Source: Arcuatula senhousia (lineage: Eukaryota > Mollusca > Bivalvia > Mytilida > Mytilidae). Taken from it: a DNA stretch of 64,000 bases. Under the pieces are notes generated by a model. The model saw nothing but the letters and a program-made list of their open reading frames with translations. It searched no databases and was not told the DNA's origin. This document shows, one piece after another, positions 11,936-23,900 of this stretch (its first letter is position 1; every line of letters begins with the position of its first letter). The stretch covers positions 32,793 through 96,792 of the forward strand of contig CAXARO010001788.1 of assembly GCA_963971305.1 (NCBI GenBank). Direction: 5' to 3'. The translations under genes and the position numbers were made by a program.

Positions 11936-12825
11936 TTAGACAAATATCTACTTGGCATGACGAAAGCTGACCATGTAATATATGAAATACTTGTCAAAGA
12001 GGAAGATGTTGTCGTTATTTTTTATATATTAACCCCGAATAAAGCACCAGGTCCCGACTTCATTGGTCACAATACATTTAAGATTTGTCCCCAAAAGATT
12101 GTATTTCCACTCAAGTTAATATTTAATAAATCTCAATGTCAAGGTCTTGGAAGATCGCAAAGTATAATACATAGTTCTAAAAAGGCGATTCATCACGACA
12201 ATCAAACCACAGACCTATATTTATTATAGGCAGTCGGGGAAAAGTGTTTGGAAGAAATTCCATTACCCAAAGTTGTTAACGTATGTGCTGGAAAAAACTT
12301 ATTAACCGCGAAGAATTCAAAACGATTATTTTATGTAAAGCTGCGAAAATTGGACTTTTTGTGCCGGTACAGGTAGGTTTTGGAAGGTAGATTTTTTTAT
12401 ATATGTGTATTTCATTCAGTTTTAAAAAAATACGAAATTGATAGGTTCTATGTCTTTTAATTGAAGTGAAAACCCTGGATGTACATGTGCAAAACTTTAT
12501 CAAACGGAAATATAGAAACAGACAAAGCAAGTAGTTTTGTTCGGTTCTGGCGAATTAAGTGTTCAATTATATATTACTAATAGTTCAGTTTGTTTTGGGG
12601 CTTTTTGGGACAAAACCAGATTGGTACTTGCAATTGAAAATAAAGTTTACGTCTATGCAAATAGTTATTCTACCGTAATTCACATGCCCTTTACTAAACC
12701 CATGTCAGAAATTCTCTACGTACCCGGATTCGGCAACCAAGTTGACATTACATTGAATGAAATGATGTCTACCCCGGTGAGGGGAGTATTTGTTATAATG
12801 CATACCATGTTTGGTTAAGAATATT
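11936..12825 (+). other. Unassigned stretch with a weak ORF
   Basis: A plus ORF at 12537-12818 (93 codons) is followed by a GT donor-like site (TTTGGTTAAG). Its C-terminal half shows PGFGNQVDITL, then GVFVIMH. This spacing faintly recalls the finger region of DEG/ENaC channels, but no Cys pattern or neighbouring exon supports it. A second ORF, 11900-12229, begins inside the tail repeat. I do not call a gene here. Confidence 0.25.
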
Positions 12826-12945
12826 TGTTTGGTTTATTGAACCATAAACTAATTTTTTCATGGTGCACATTCAATAATCCGCGAAGCGTATTATGTTAAA
12901 TGTGCACCATTAAAAAAATAGTTTATTGCTTCCATAAACCAAACA
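12826..12945. repeat. 120-bp hairpin element
   Basis: The outer arms begin TGTTTGGTTTAT and end ATAAACCAAACA. The two halves pair over almost the whole length (AAACTAATTTTTTCATGG with CCATTAAAAAAATAGTTT, and GTGCACATT with AATGTGCAC). The small loop lies near CCGCGAAGCG. It looks like a short foldback element. Confidence 0.75.
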
Positions 12946-13970
12946 ATTATTACAGTTAGTACTTATAGATAAATTTATTTATCCAATCGGCGTAAAAAAT
13001 TTAGTAAACTAATGTTTTTTTCATGGAAATATTAAAGATTCGGCTAATTAAATCGGCGTATTGATATTTACACTGTCAATCTTATTGCACGTGGCGTCCG
13101 TGCAACTGCAAATCGTACGTTGTATTCCGGTTTAAACTTGTTTCGATAATACTTTCTTTACGATATTAGGCGTAGTTTATTATTTTGACTTTTTAGAAGT
13201 TTACAAGAAAAGAAACCCTATTTTCTTTCAACGCAAATGGAACTGATAATTTTCTAAAATTTATTTAATGTTCAATAAACTTTTTTTTATTTTAGTAAAA
13301 TGGTGTTATAATGTCATTACATGAGATAAATATGAAATTAAATACTTTTGGTGTACTATTAAACGGTGTTATTTGATAATACAATTTTATGACAGAAAGC
13401 AATTTTACGATAACTTGATATCTAGATAGTCTTTGACTGATTAAATGGTCAAGTACAGAATACCTGACCAGATAACATCGCGAAAGTACTTGTGTTTACA
13501 TTTTATAATTAGGTTGTCCTCTTGAAAACTTGACAGATTCTTCAGAGGTCTTACACTATATTCATCATATAGTTTGAACTTCATAATGTTTTTAAAATCA
13601 CGAAAAAAATAGGTTCTATGCCTTTAACTCATATGTTACAATAGGCTTGCAAATTATCTAATAGAAAGAAAGCGAAGATGAGTATTTCTTCATACCCCCT
13701 TAACCCCATTTTAGCGACAAAGGGAAGCACCATGCTTTTCTGTCAGGAAAATATATTTGTCTTTCATAAAGTTTTTGTTTTCATTACAGGATCTTAAAGA
13801 TTCGTTATGGTTTAAAAAAAAACATATTTCGCATTCGGTCTATTCTTTTCGATTGAAAGTATACTGGATGGTCCCTCTTTGGATAAAACTTTTTATTAAA
13901 AAATTTTGTCAAATATTTGTTACATTGTACCATTGTTTATTAAATGCAAATTTCATTTGATTTGTTATAA
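12946..13970. other. No feature recognised
   Basis: AT-rich sequence. The ORF at 13757-13960 is Phe/Lys-rich and lacks motifs. No repeat was matched within the window. Confidence 0.45.
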
Positions 13971-13974
13971 ATAA

Positions 13975-14655
13975 GCAGAGGCACCAAAGGGGCATTCGAG
14001 TGTCAAAAGTCCGAAAAGGCAACGACAAAACCGGTAAACATGAACAAGAACAGCACAAGGAAACACAAAACATAAAAACAACCGAACAGAAATCAACAAC
14101 GCGAACTCAAGTCGTAACAAGAGTGAACTCGGGTGCTCCGGAAGAGTAAGCGGTTCCTGCCTGCTATAGCACACCCGCCGCGCTGCCTATTTCCAATTCA
14201 GTGTGTCAAATCCGGTAAAGGAAGACAAAACAAAACCGTATGACAAACCGACATCTGCACTCATCTGAGAGATAGAAATCCCATATTTATCTATGAGTAC
14301 ATGGTGTCTACCGTAAAATTTCTTGAGTGAAGACAGCAACCGAGGAGCAACATTACCCTGTGTTAGCAATTTCTGTGTAAAACGTGACGCTCTGCCAAGG
14401 AAATCGATGTAACTCCCACAAGCTCTGGAGTAACGAATCAATTGTGATACGTAAACTCCATAAGCTGGAGCGGACGGAATGTTGCTACACACGAAGGGAA
14501 AGTTGACGATTGGGAAGTTGAAGTCATCACGTTTGTCATAGAGCTTTGTTGATAGTTTTCCTTGAGAGTCTATTTCGAGATGTAGATCTAAATATGAAGC
14601 AGACTTCCTAGAATCCGTTGTGTCCTTTATCTCAAGTTCCGGGGGATATATGAGA
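13975..14655 (-). mobile_element. RT-A retroelement fragment with 3' tail
   Basis: On the minus strand an open frame from 14655 to 14187 encodes the C-terminal half of the RT: IYPPELEIKDTTDSR, YDKRDDFNFPIVNFPF, APAYGVYVSQLIRYSRAC and LKKFYGRHHVL. The 3' tail follows at 14170-13975. This copy fixes the order RT then tail for the family. The 5' end is truncated just upstream of IYPPEL, close to the truncation point of the 9440-9960 copy. Confidence 0.75.
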
Positions 14656-14667
14656 TATAAAATCGGA

Positions 14668-14800
14668 TTAAAATAAAAATTACAACAAAGTTCCAGACAA
14701 TAAATTTTGCTACGCCTGCCGCGCGTATTGTCTATTTGAGACTCATAAGAGGCTCTCTACCAAAATTTTAAAATGCAAACACTAAATGAATATGAATGGA
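14668..14800. repeat. Dispersed repeat with ACGCGCGT-like core, copy 1
   Basis: The diagnostic string is CAACAAAGTTCCAGACAATA followed by TTTTGCTACGCCTGCC. Three more copies lie at 15560-15730, 31025-31125 (opposite strand) and 40795-40905. Family unknown. Confidence 0.6.
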
Positions 14801-14899
14801 AGATCATAGAATAATACCAAAAATGTCGAACGAAAAACCAACTTATGACTAAGACCAACCTTTGGGTTTTGGCAATATAGAAATTTAAACTGTGTTTCC

Positions 14900-14943
14900 A
14901 TGTCGAATCTTTTATGTACATGTCTTGTCTTTGTTAGTTATGT
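14900..14943 (+). CDS. Candidate exon 1: signal peptide
   Basis: ATG is followed by [15 protein letters not shown], then a GTGTAT donor in phase 2. Exon 2 supplies one base and continues IANA-GFC, giving an A-x-A signal-peptidase site before Gly. With this exon the whole CDS is divisible by three. The ATG context is poor (TTCC before ATG), and the donor is only moderate. An alternative first exon further upstream is possible. Confidence 0.45.
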
Positions 14944-17900
14944 GTGTATGTAGTATAATTGTTTTGTACACAATGTAAAAGAATGATTTTTGTATTGTTA
15001 TACTCAGCAATATCAAACCGTACGTTCTAGCTCACAAAATTGGCTCACTTTGTTACTTCTTACCACACAAAATAAATAGTATTCACCTGAATATTCAACA
15101 ATTATTTCTAATGAGAGATAACCAATGCCATCATTTATAGTAAGGTGAGTTCAGGTAAAAATGTTTTTGTAAATATTTATGTCTCTATTCGATGATTTAA
15201 ATCACAAAATAGGAAACCGATACAAAACATAATCATCCAATCTTGGTTACTTACGGACAAAACAAATTCTATCTAAATGTTGTTTCAAAACCAACTATAC
15301 CAGAACCTTAGTTTTGTTTATCTCTTGTGAACTCTACAAGATTGGGCTTACCAGGTGTGACCATGTGACCGACCGATAACAGTTTTTAATTCCTCTTCGT
15401 GTATGTACACTTTCTTAAGTCAATTGTTGTTCTCCGAAACATTTATATTTGTCATGTTTGTTTTTTCATATTCATTGTCTTCAAATGAAGACAAACTTTT
15501 ATTTCTAAGTCTACTTTTTTTACAAAAAAATGATTATTAGAATAAAGTATATGAAACAAAAAATACAACAAAGTTCCAGACAATCAATTTTGCTACGCCT
15601 GACGCGCAATCGGTCTATTCTAGATTCATCAGAGGCGCTCTACCCAAAATATTGAAAAAGCCAAGTATTAGTTCCAGATAATGAAGAACATCGAACAATA
15701 AAACCAAAAACACCGAACATTAAAACCAAATTATGACTAAAAATATCAAAAATGTAATATTATCATATTGTGACAAGTACATATTTACTTTTTAGCATTG
15801 CTAATGCTGGGTTTTGCACCTTCAATCAGATGTGCACAAAAGCGGTTTACAAAGAGGTCAAGTACCACACACATTGCGCTTTCATGAATTGGGGCCGATG
15901 TACAAAATATCGGTAAGTGTTTTTTTCCTTTACTTCAATAAAGTTAAAACAGATTTATTGTACCACTAAGTGTGTTGTATAACTTTTTTAATAAAATACA
16001 TCAAAATATTAATGTCTTTAACGATTTATCCAATGCAGAAAGTCACTTAAAGAAAAGTGTGTATCGAAAAGAAATCGTCAGTACAAGGAAAGACTATAAT
16101 TGATTAAATCATTTGCGGAGTGATTTCTATTACATCATTTAAATCATAGAAAGAAGTGCACAGATTATTATGCACTTTCAGATTGAAACAATTTTAAGGC
16201 TTATTATCGTAAAAAGAAGAAAGGTAATAACAAAACTACCAAACCTGGAGGATCAATCTCAAAAAGTCCAAGAAAAAAAACACAAAAGTTAACACTGAAG
16301 TAATGTCGCCTGCAGGCACCATCGGAATACCTAGTTATCCAACTATTAATTCATAAATTCTTGACAATTTTCCTGTGGATCGGCAAAAATGATTCTAGAT
16401 ATCATAGACATTGAGAAACAAACTTAACCTAAAAGACTGAACACACAAAAACAAAATTAACAGTCATTCAGTGCAACAATGAGGTCGTGTTCAGATAAAA
16501 ATCAAAGCGCTAAAGCGTTAAAAGGCAGAGCTAAATCAAAGCACTAAAAATAAAGAACGATCTGTGTTTCATAAACTTGAAACATAGCACATCAGTTTTG
16601 TTCGTTTCCTCCGCACACTTACACATTTGTTAAGATCTGTAATTTAGCCCCGCCCACTTGATCAAAGGTCAAAGGTCAACAATGCGTAAGTAAACGTCAA
16701 CGATTGATACACGATATGTAGTGCACATTTATATCTCATTTATGTTTGGGTATAAATATGTACCTGTTATTTTAGACAATCCGTATAACATTTAAAATAC
16801 AATACACGATTAATGTTCTGTAATAGATCCTCTGGTAGCAGTATTGACTGACCGATTTACCCTGTCTAGATGAAAAAAAAACCCGCAAAAATCAGATAGC
16901 TATATGACTCTATAAGGCTCTGCCTAAAAACATAATTTTATTATCGATATCCTAAAGATCAGATGCCAAGCTATTATACTTTTCACGAAATTCATTTTGC
17001 ACAATAGTCTTACAAAGAAGTTTTCGGTCTTAAAAAAGACCTAAGTTAACAGAGTCACTGGAGCTTGAAAACGGGGTCACAAATCTTGCCACCGGAAAGT
17101 AATGCCTATGTCTCGCCTTCCGCGACCATTCGTCGCAGACGAGACAAAAACAGACGTAACAGAGAAAATTAAGATAGTTATTGTCCTGACTTGGCATGTC
17201 ATAATTTTTTTTTTTGGGGGGGTGAATGAAGTTTAATATCGCCAAACCTCCTTTTCCATACCGTTCTTAGTGCCCATTTGTAACACAAAACAAACAGTTG
17301 TGAGTTATAAATAGAAAACGAAATGAGCATCTCAGTACACATGGTACAACAAACAGCCATACACTAAGAATAATTTCGTCTGACATGATTTTGAATTTTT
17401 CTGAAAATGGCTGGTATCGAAAGATATCAAATTAAAGATAAACAAAGTACAAAAAATAATTTGTGTCTACTTGGTCCAAGAAGTGGATAAACATGTTATG
17501 AAAAATGCATGTTTCTATTTTTAATCATGGTACAGATCTGTACAAGAGAGCATTCGTGTACCGTGTGTTGGAAGAAGATGTTGTCCAAACTACACAGGAT
17601 CACAATGTACACAAGGTAAATACAATAAATAATATAATGCGCACATGACATATCGGAGCAAGTATAGATATTTGCCAGTTTTAAACTAATATTTTTTCAA
17701 ATAACTAAACAACTTGCTAATTGGCATATGAATAAAACGAAAACCACGTAATGCATGTATTGCGATACATTCACAAAGACTGGTTTTGCTAATTTTTCCA
17801 AAAAAAAAATACAATCAATATTATGAATTAAAACAGTAAAATATATAGTGTTGAAGCATTCGAAACGATCGGAATATTGAAACAGCATTTAGTTAGTTTG

Positions 17901-20900
17901 TCATGATCAATTATTTCGGAAATAATTTTTCAATATAAAATATTTAAAAACCTATTTCAAAGCATTATGTGATGGTGTAACTACATGCCCTAATGGAGGA
18001 ACCTGTAAATCACCAAACTTCTGTGTCTGCCCAGTGGGATTTTCCAGTCCAGATTGTCAAGGTATGCACATTTATAAATAAAGGAATGACAGAAACGTTA
18101 TCCTTTATTGTTAACAGTTGTGGTCATGGGACTTTTATCATGATCTTCTTATCATTAGAATCTTACCTAAACGACTGAAAAAAATATTCACTTCGCCAAA
18201 CCTCTGAATAAAATATACATGGACGACAAAATCACTACCCAAAAAAAAACAAATAAAAAGCACAAAGGTATGTCGCAGTCGGTTATGGAAGACAAGATGA
18301 AATTCTGCCGTAGTCGCTTAAAGCCACAACTGATTCACGACAAATTGGAGCGGTGAAAAATAGATGATAAACGTTTATCGTCTATTTTCACCACTAAACT
18401 AAAGTAGTTACTAATTTACTTGATCCTGACTAATCAAGAAAATATACAAAAAATATATTCAGAATATTACATGTATTAAGATCATCATCAAATATGTTAT
18501 CAGATATGATATAGATATGTTTCCGTAAAAAATAAGGGATATAATAAGAAGTATTTTGCCTCCTAGTTTAAGTAAAAATAAATCCAAATACTTTTTTTTA
18601 AATTATAAAAGTTTCAAGTAAAATTAATGACATTTATGACTAGTCTAGTGTAAATACACTGTTGTACATGTATTTACCATAACATACACTATTTTAAAGA
18701 AGAGTTAAGGTAGCACAATACAAAAGTACTCAAATTTTATCATTTCTATATCTTTTTTTATACTATTTAGTATCCATCTTCAAATGGTACAAAATATTTT
18801 TAGTTCACCTTATAATTAATGAGCTATGGTGATAATGCAAAGTCAAAACAAATGCACGTGTAACATACACTATTTTAAAGAAGCCTTAAGGTAGCACAAT
18901 ACAAAAGTACTCAAATTTGATCATTTTTTTATCTTTTTTTATACTATTTAGTATCCATCTTCAAATGGTACAAAATATTTTTAGTTTACCTTATAATTAA
19001 TGAGCTATGGTGATAATGCAAAGTCAAAACAAATGCACGTGTAACATACACTATTTTAAAGAAGCCTTAAGGTAGCACAATACAAAAGTACTCAAATTTT
19101 ATCATTTTTTTATCTTTTTTTATACTATTTAGTATCCATCTTCAAATGGTACAAAATATTTTTAGTTTACCTTATAATTAATGAGCTATGGTGATAATGC
19201 AAAGTCAAAACAAATGCACGTGTAATTTAGTCTGCCAATAAACCATAAAGTTTGGGCATTATTTCTGTAACAGCTGGAAAGTGTTTTGGCTGTTGACCAG
19301 TTATTTGAAAAGAAATATATTAAATGATTAAGATGGACACTCAATAGTGGAAACATCTGGTCAGTAAAGGAGGAGTCTTGTCCTTTACAGTAAACAACTG
19401 ACCTGATATAAGGTCATTATGATGTAATATGTCCTGCGAATTATAAAATTAATGTAGGGGGTTGTGCATTTTTGGCTATATTTAGTGTTTGTGAGCCCTA
19501 AACTTGGTTTGTATGTCAAACAAATGTTGGTTTATGATCATGTAAGAATCTTAAGTAGGAAATTGCTATCATTGGCGTGATTTTATGAGAAAAATAAGAT
19601 TTGATTGAATTTATCTCCTACATGAGTATTCCAATGTGACTGGTTTTGGATATGTTATTTCAAGGTCTATTACCAACAAATCCGTGTCTCAGATTTTAGA
19701 TTCTTGCTTTCGAAAATATGTTATGGCTCTTTGAATATGGTGATACATTATGCAAATTAGCCATGTACAGAAAATATTGTTTAATTGGAGTTTGGAATGT
19801 AATAAGAAATTTCTGATTCACAGTTTTGTAGGTCATGCAGGGTTGATTTTGATTTCGTCAATGTTAAGAACACATTTGTTATACAGGGAGAGCTAATTAC
19901 ATTTGAGTCAGTTATGTTGACATTTTTTCTTTTAAACAGTTCTTCTGTTGTAATATATTCTACTTAATGTATAAAGCTATTATATTTCGTATTTTCAATG
20001 ATGTCTCATTTATTAAAATTGGTAAAATAATAAGAAAGTTATGAAGTTTTAAAATATGATGGTCGGATTAAAACAACCTTTGTATGGTGCTACCTTAAAT
20101 AAGGGAAAAATAACAAAATCAGATGTTATTATCCATGTTCATTGTTTAGGTTAGCGACAACTTAGAACAGTATTTTAAAATCTTTTTTAATCATTCCAAA
20201 TCAAGATTAGAAATTCACAAACCATAACTGTGGTCTAAGTAGTCGCTGTCATCTTTAGATTAAAAATATTACCCACAGTTTTGCTTATTTTAGCTTAATG
20301 CTAAAAAAAACATACAAATTCATAATATTTGATATTCGTTTCAAATAAACCAAATGTAACATGTCTAAGAATTTATTGTACAAGCTTCTGTATTAATTCG
20401 TCTTACTCATTGATAAAATACGTTTTCATTATCACCGATTTCTTTATCTCAGTGCTCCACTTTCCGTCGTACATGGGGGAATATGGGACCTTTCGTGGCT
20501 TGTTCTTCACTTTTAATGCACGATCATAAATGTTTTAAAATTTAGAACCTCAAGAGAAGTCAATACCAGAAGCCGAAGCAAGCGGGATATTCTTGTATTG
20601 AATGAAAATTTGATAAAAGGATCTTTTTCGAAAATAAAAGACAACTAGCTTTTTTAAACTTCATTTCAAAATACTTATCTCATGGTTAGATACGAATGAA
20701 TGCTTGAGGAATAATGGTGGATGTAACCAACGTTGTACCAATACTTTTGGGTCTTTCAAGTGTAGCTGTAATGTCGGATACATCCTTAGTAAAGATAAAA
20801 AGACCTGTGCAGGTAAAATAATGCGTGTATTGTGATAAACATAAATAATCGAAAATATTGATACAATATGAAACTTTTTAAACCTGAAAATAATACATGT

Positions 20901-23900
20901 ATCGAATATTGTTTTACGACTAAATAAATGCTTTATAATAACTATAGATGTACACAAACAACTGCTGTTCAAATATTTGGTTGGTCGTTACTGAAAAATT
21001 CAAATAAAAAGGTGGTATAAAAAATGGTTTCAAATACGTCCTGTAGAAACATTATTACATTTTTGGTAAATTTCTAATAGTTTGATTAGCTTTAACAGTC
21101 ATGACGTGATAAAAAAATAATTTGAAGGTTTTATTTTGTAAACACAGCAAAGAAACAATTCTAGATGTTCCCCTGCTTTGTTTACGTTTCGATGAAATAA
21201 TAATGTAACGTCCCCAGGTAACGATGAACCAAAATATAGTAAAACAATTTGGTCCCCTTCTAGATGGAAACATCGCAAATTGTAATCCCTCGGATCTGTT
21301 GGCTTTCCTTGGGGAAGCCCACGTGAAAACAACATACTAGCATCCCCTACAATTTTATAATAAACTTTGTTGACTAGTTTATTATCAAATACTTCCTTGA
21401 ATGAAGAAATCTTAGATGTTCAATCCCAACATTGAGAAAGTTTTTGTTGTTAATATGTGAAATTGCATTTAAGGTGTGGGATATGTAGTTATTATATATG
21501 CTCCCGCTGATTAGATATAACATAACTATCAATTATTTTGAAAATTGCCATGAAATTTTTTAAATGTTCATTTGGTTTGTTAAGATATAAATGAGTGCTC
21601 TGTAAATAATAGTGGTTGTGGTCAGCAATGTACCAACACCATTGGATCCTTCGCATGCAGTTGTAATCCTGGATACAACCTTGAAAACAACAATAGGACC
21701 TGTACAGGTAAATATTAACGTCACGAATATCCATCATAAGTATTCTTTAAAGACGACAATGATATACGGAATAAGTGTACGCGACACAACCTACATAATC
21801 AAACGTCAATGTAAAAATCCACAGAATTATTTTCAGTCACTCTGATTTTAAGAATCAGAGGTCCCCTAGGGAAACCAAAAGACAGCTGGTCTCAAAACTT
21901 GTCTGACACGAATTTTCCAAATAGTAAACTTTCCATCCCTATTTTGCGTTGAAATTTGCGATTGTTTGTAAAAAAAAAGAAACTTTCCTGTCTTGTTTAT
22001 ACTGTGCATAGTCATTTTCCTCGGTTATCGATTTGGCTTTCTGTTCAAACTGTTTTGGTTTTGAGAAATTTTCTTTAGTACTTTTGTTTTTTGTTACCTT
22101 CCAATGTTTTAATTGAAATACTGCTGATGAGAGGTAATTCCTTGAAATATGCATATACAACATAATCAAATTACCTGTTTTATAATTTGTATTTTCTTCA
22201 AAGAGCTTTAGATTACATCAATTTTAAACTTTATCTGGTAAAAACGTTACTAGTATAAAGGTTCATAATACTTTTATTAGGCAGCATCTTTAAAAAAATC
22301 CATCTGCATCTGCAATGAAAAAATACAGGCTTAATACTTAGTTGAGCATTTAGCGGTTATAGCTATCTTGCATCGATCCATGTAACTAGACATTTTCACT
22401 GTAAGCCGAAACCGAATCCAAAACCGAAATCGAAACTGAAACCAGAAGTATGGAAAGCAAATAATGTTCCATGATCATCATTTGTTAACTTGTGATATTC
22501 AAAAAACGTTTTGTTCGAGGTTGAGTCATTTTGTGTTGTAGCTAAAGCCTTATGGTGTATGGGTTAGTCATTATGGTCTATGCTCTTATCATTCGTTTGA
22601 ATAAAAGAGACGGAAATTAATCATTTGAAAGTCAGAAATCTGAAAGGTGAAACCAAATAGTGCAAACGATTATATCAATAAGAATCAAGTAACAGAGAAA
22701 CGAACAAAAATTACCAAACATCAGTCAGCAGGGAAAACTGAAGTGGGAATTTTGTCATTTTGTCAATTTATTCTTATCTATTCGGTATTGAAGTCATTCT
22801 ATAAAGTCTATAGAGATTTCATGATTTAGGCACATAATGTTGTTCTGGATCTTAAATTCAATAAGGAAATGTTTTTTATGACTTCTGTTAATTATTTCTG
22901 TATTTCATTTGAAAACAAATTTATTTCCATGTCGTTCCGAGGCTTGGTGTTTGTCCTTTGGTTTCTACTAATGTGCATTTTATCTCATTAGATAATTGTA
23001 AACCTGATACTTCCTGTCGATTTTCTTTCGCAGAAATTTTCTCAACTTGTCTTTTCATGGTTGGCTTGCATCTTTTGTTTGCTTTTCGGTTTAATCTTGA
23101 CAAATGACTTTATCTAGATTTGACCAAATTCTTGATATCTACAGCAACATAATCTTTTTGTATCTGATTGGAATCCTTAGTTCTTTGGATTGCTGTGACT
23201 ATATAAAGACCAACACCCTATCATGTATATTTGTATACATGTATTGAATGCATTTTTATTTGTCAAGTTAATAAAGGACTTTAACAGTGGCTTGTGGAAC
23301 AATTTTGACGCACGGTTCTCTTTTACCTGAGATTGATCCTCCAAATTTTCAGGAGTTTAATTATTTCCTTTATGTAGACCATTTGCATCAATATGTAACT
23401 GTTGATAAAAATGGGACACTTTCATTTTTTGTTTTGATCTTGCATATCATGCATTTTTATAAACATCCAATAACAATGGCAAAAATGCAAAGGCCCTAGG
23501 TTGGAATAAAAGAATGCTGCAAGAAACATTCTGGGACGGTCTGGTAAAGAAAAGTAAGCTTCATTGGCTATCAAACCGATGCATTGACATACAGATTAAT
23601 GTATAAAATTGAAACAAACAGGTATTAATAAATCTACTTACCTAATATATCTAAAATGTAGAAGAAGAGACAAAACAAGACAAAGACCCACCGATGAAAA
23701 TGGATGCTACGGTCTTGACTTGATACAGACATTCAACAAATTATGGGTTTAGACAGGTTTATAGAGCCAAACATTCCTGCTCCATTGCAATCCTAAGGCC
23801 TAGTCGTAGCAAAAAATACGAAACTGCCATGAGACACAAACAGAATTGTGAGATTGGATTATAATCTTTAATAGAAATAAAAACAGCCAAAAACTAATTA

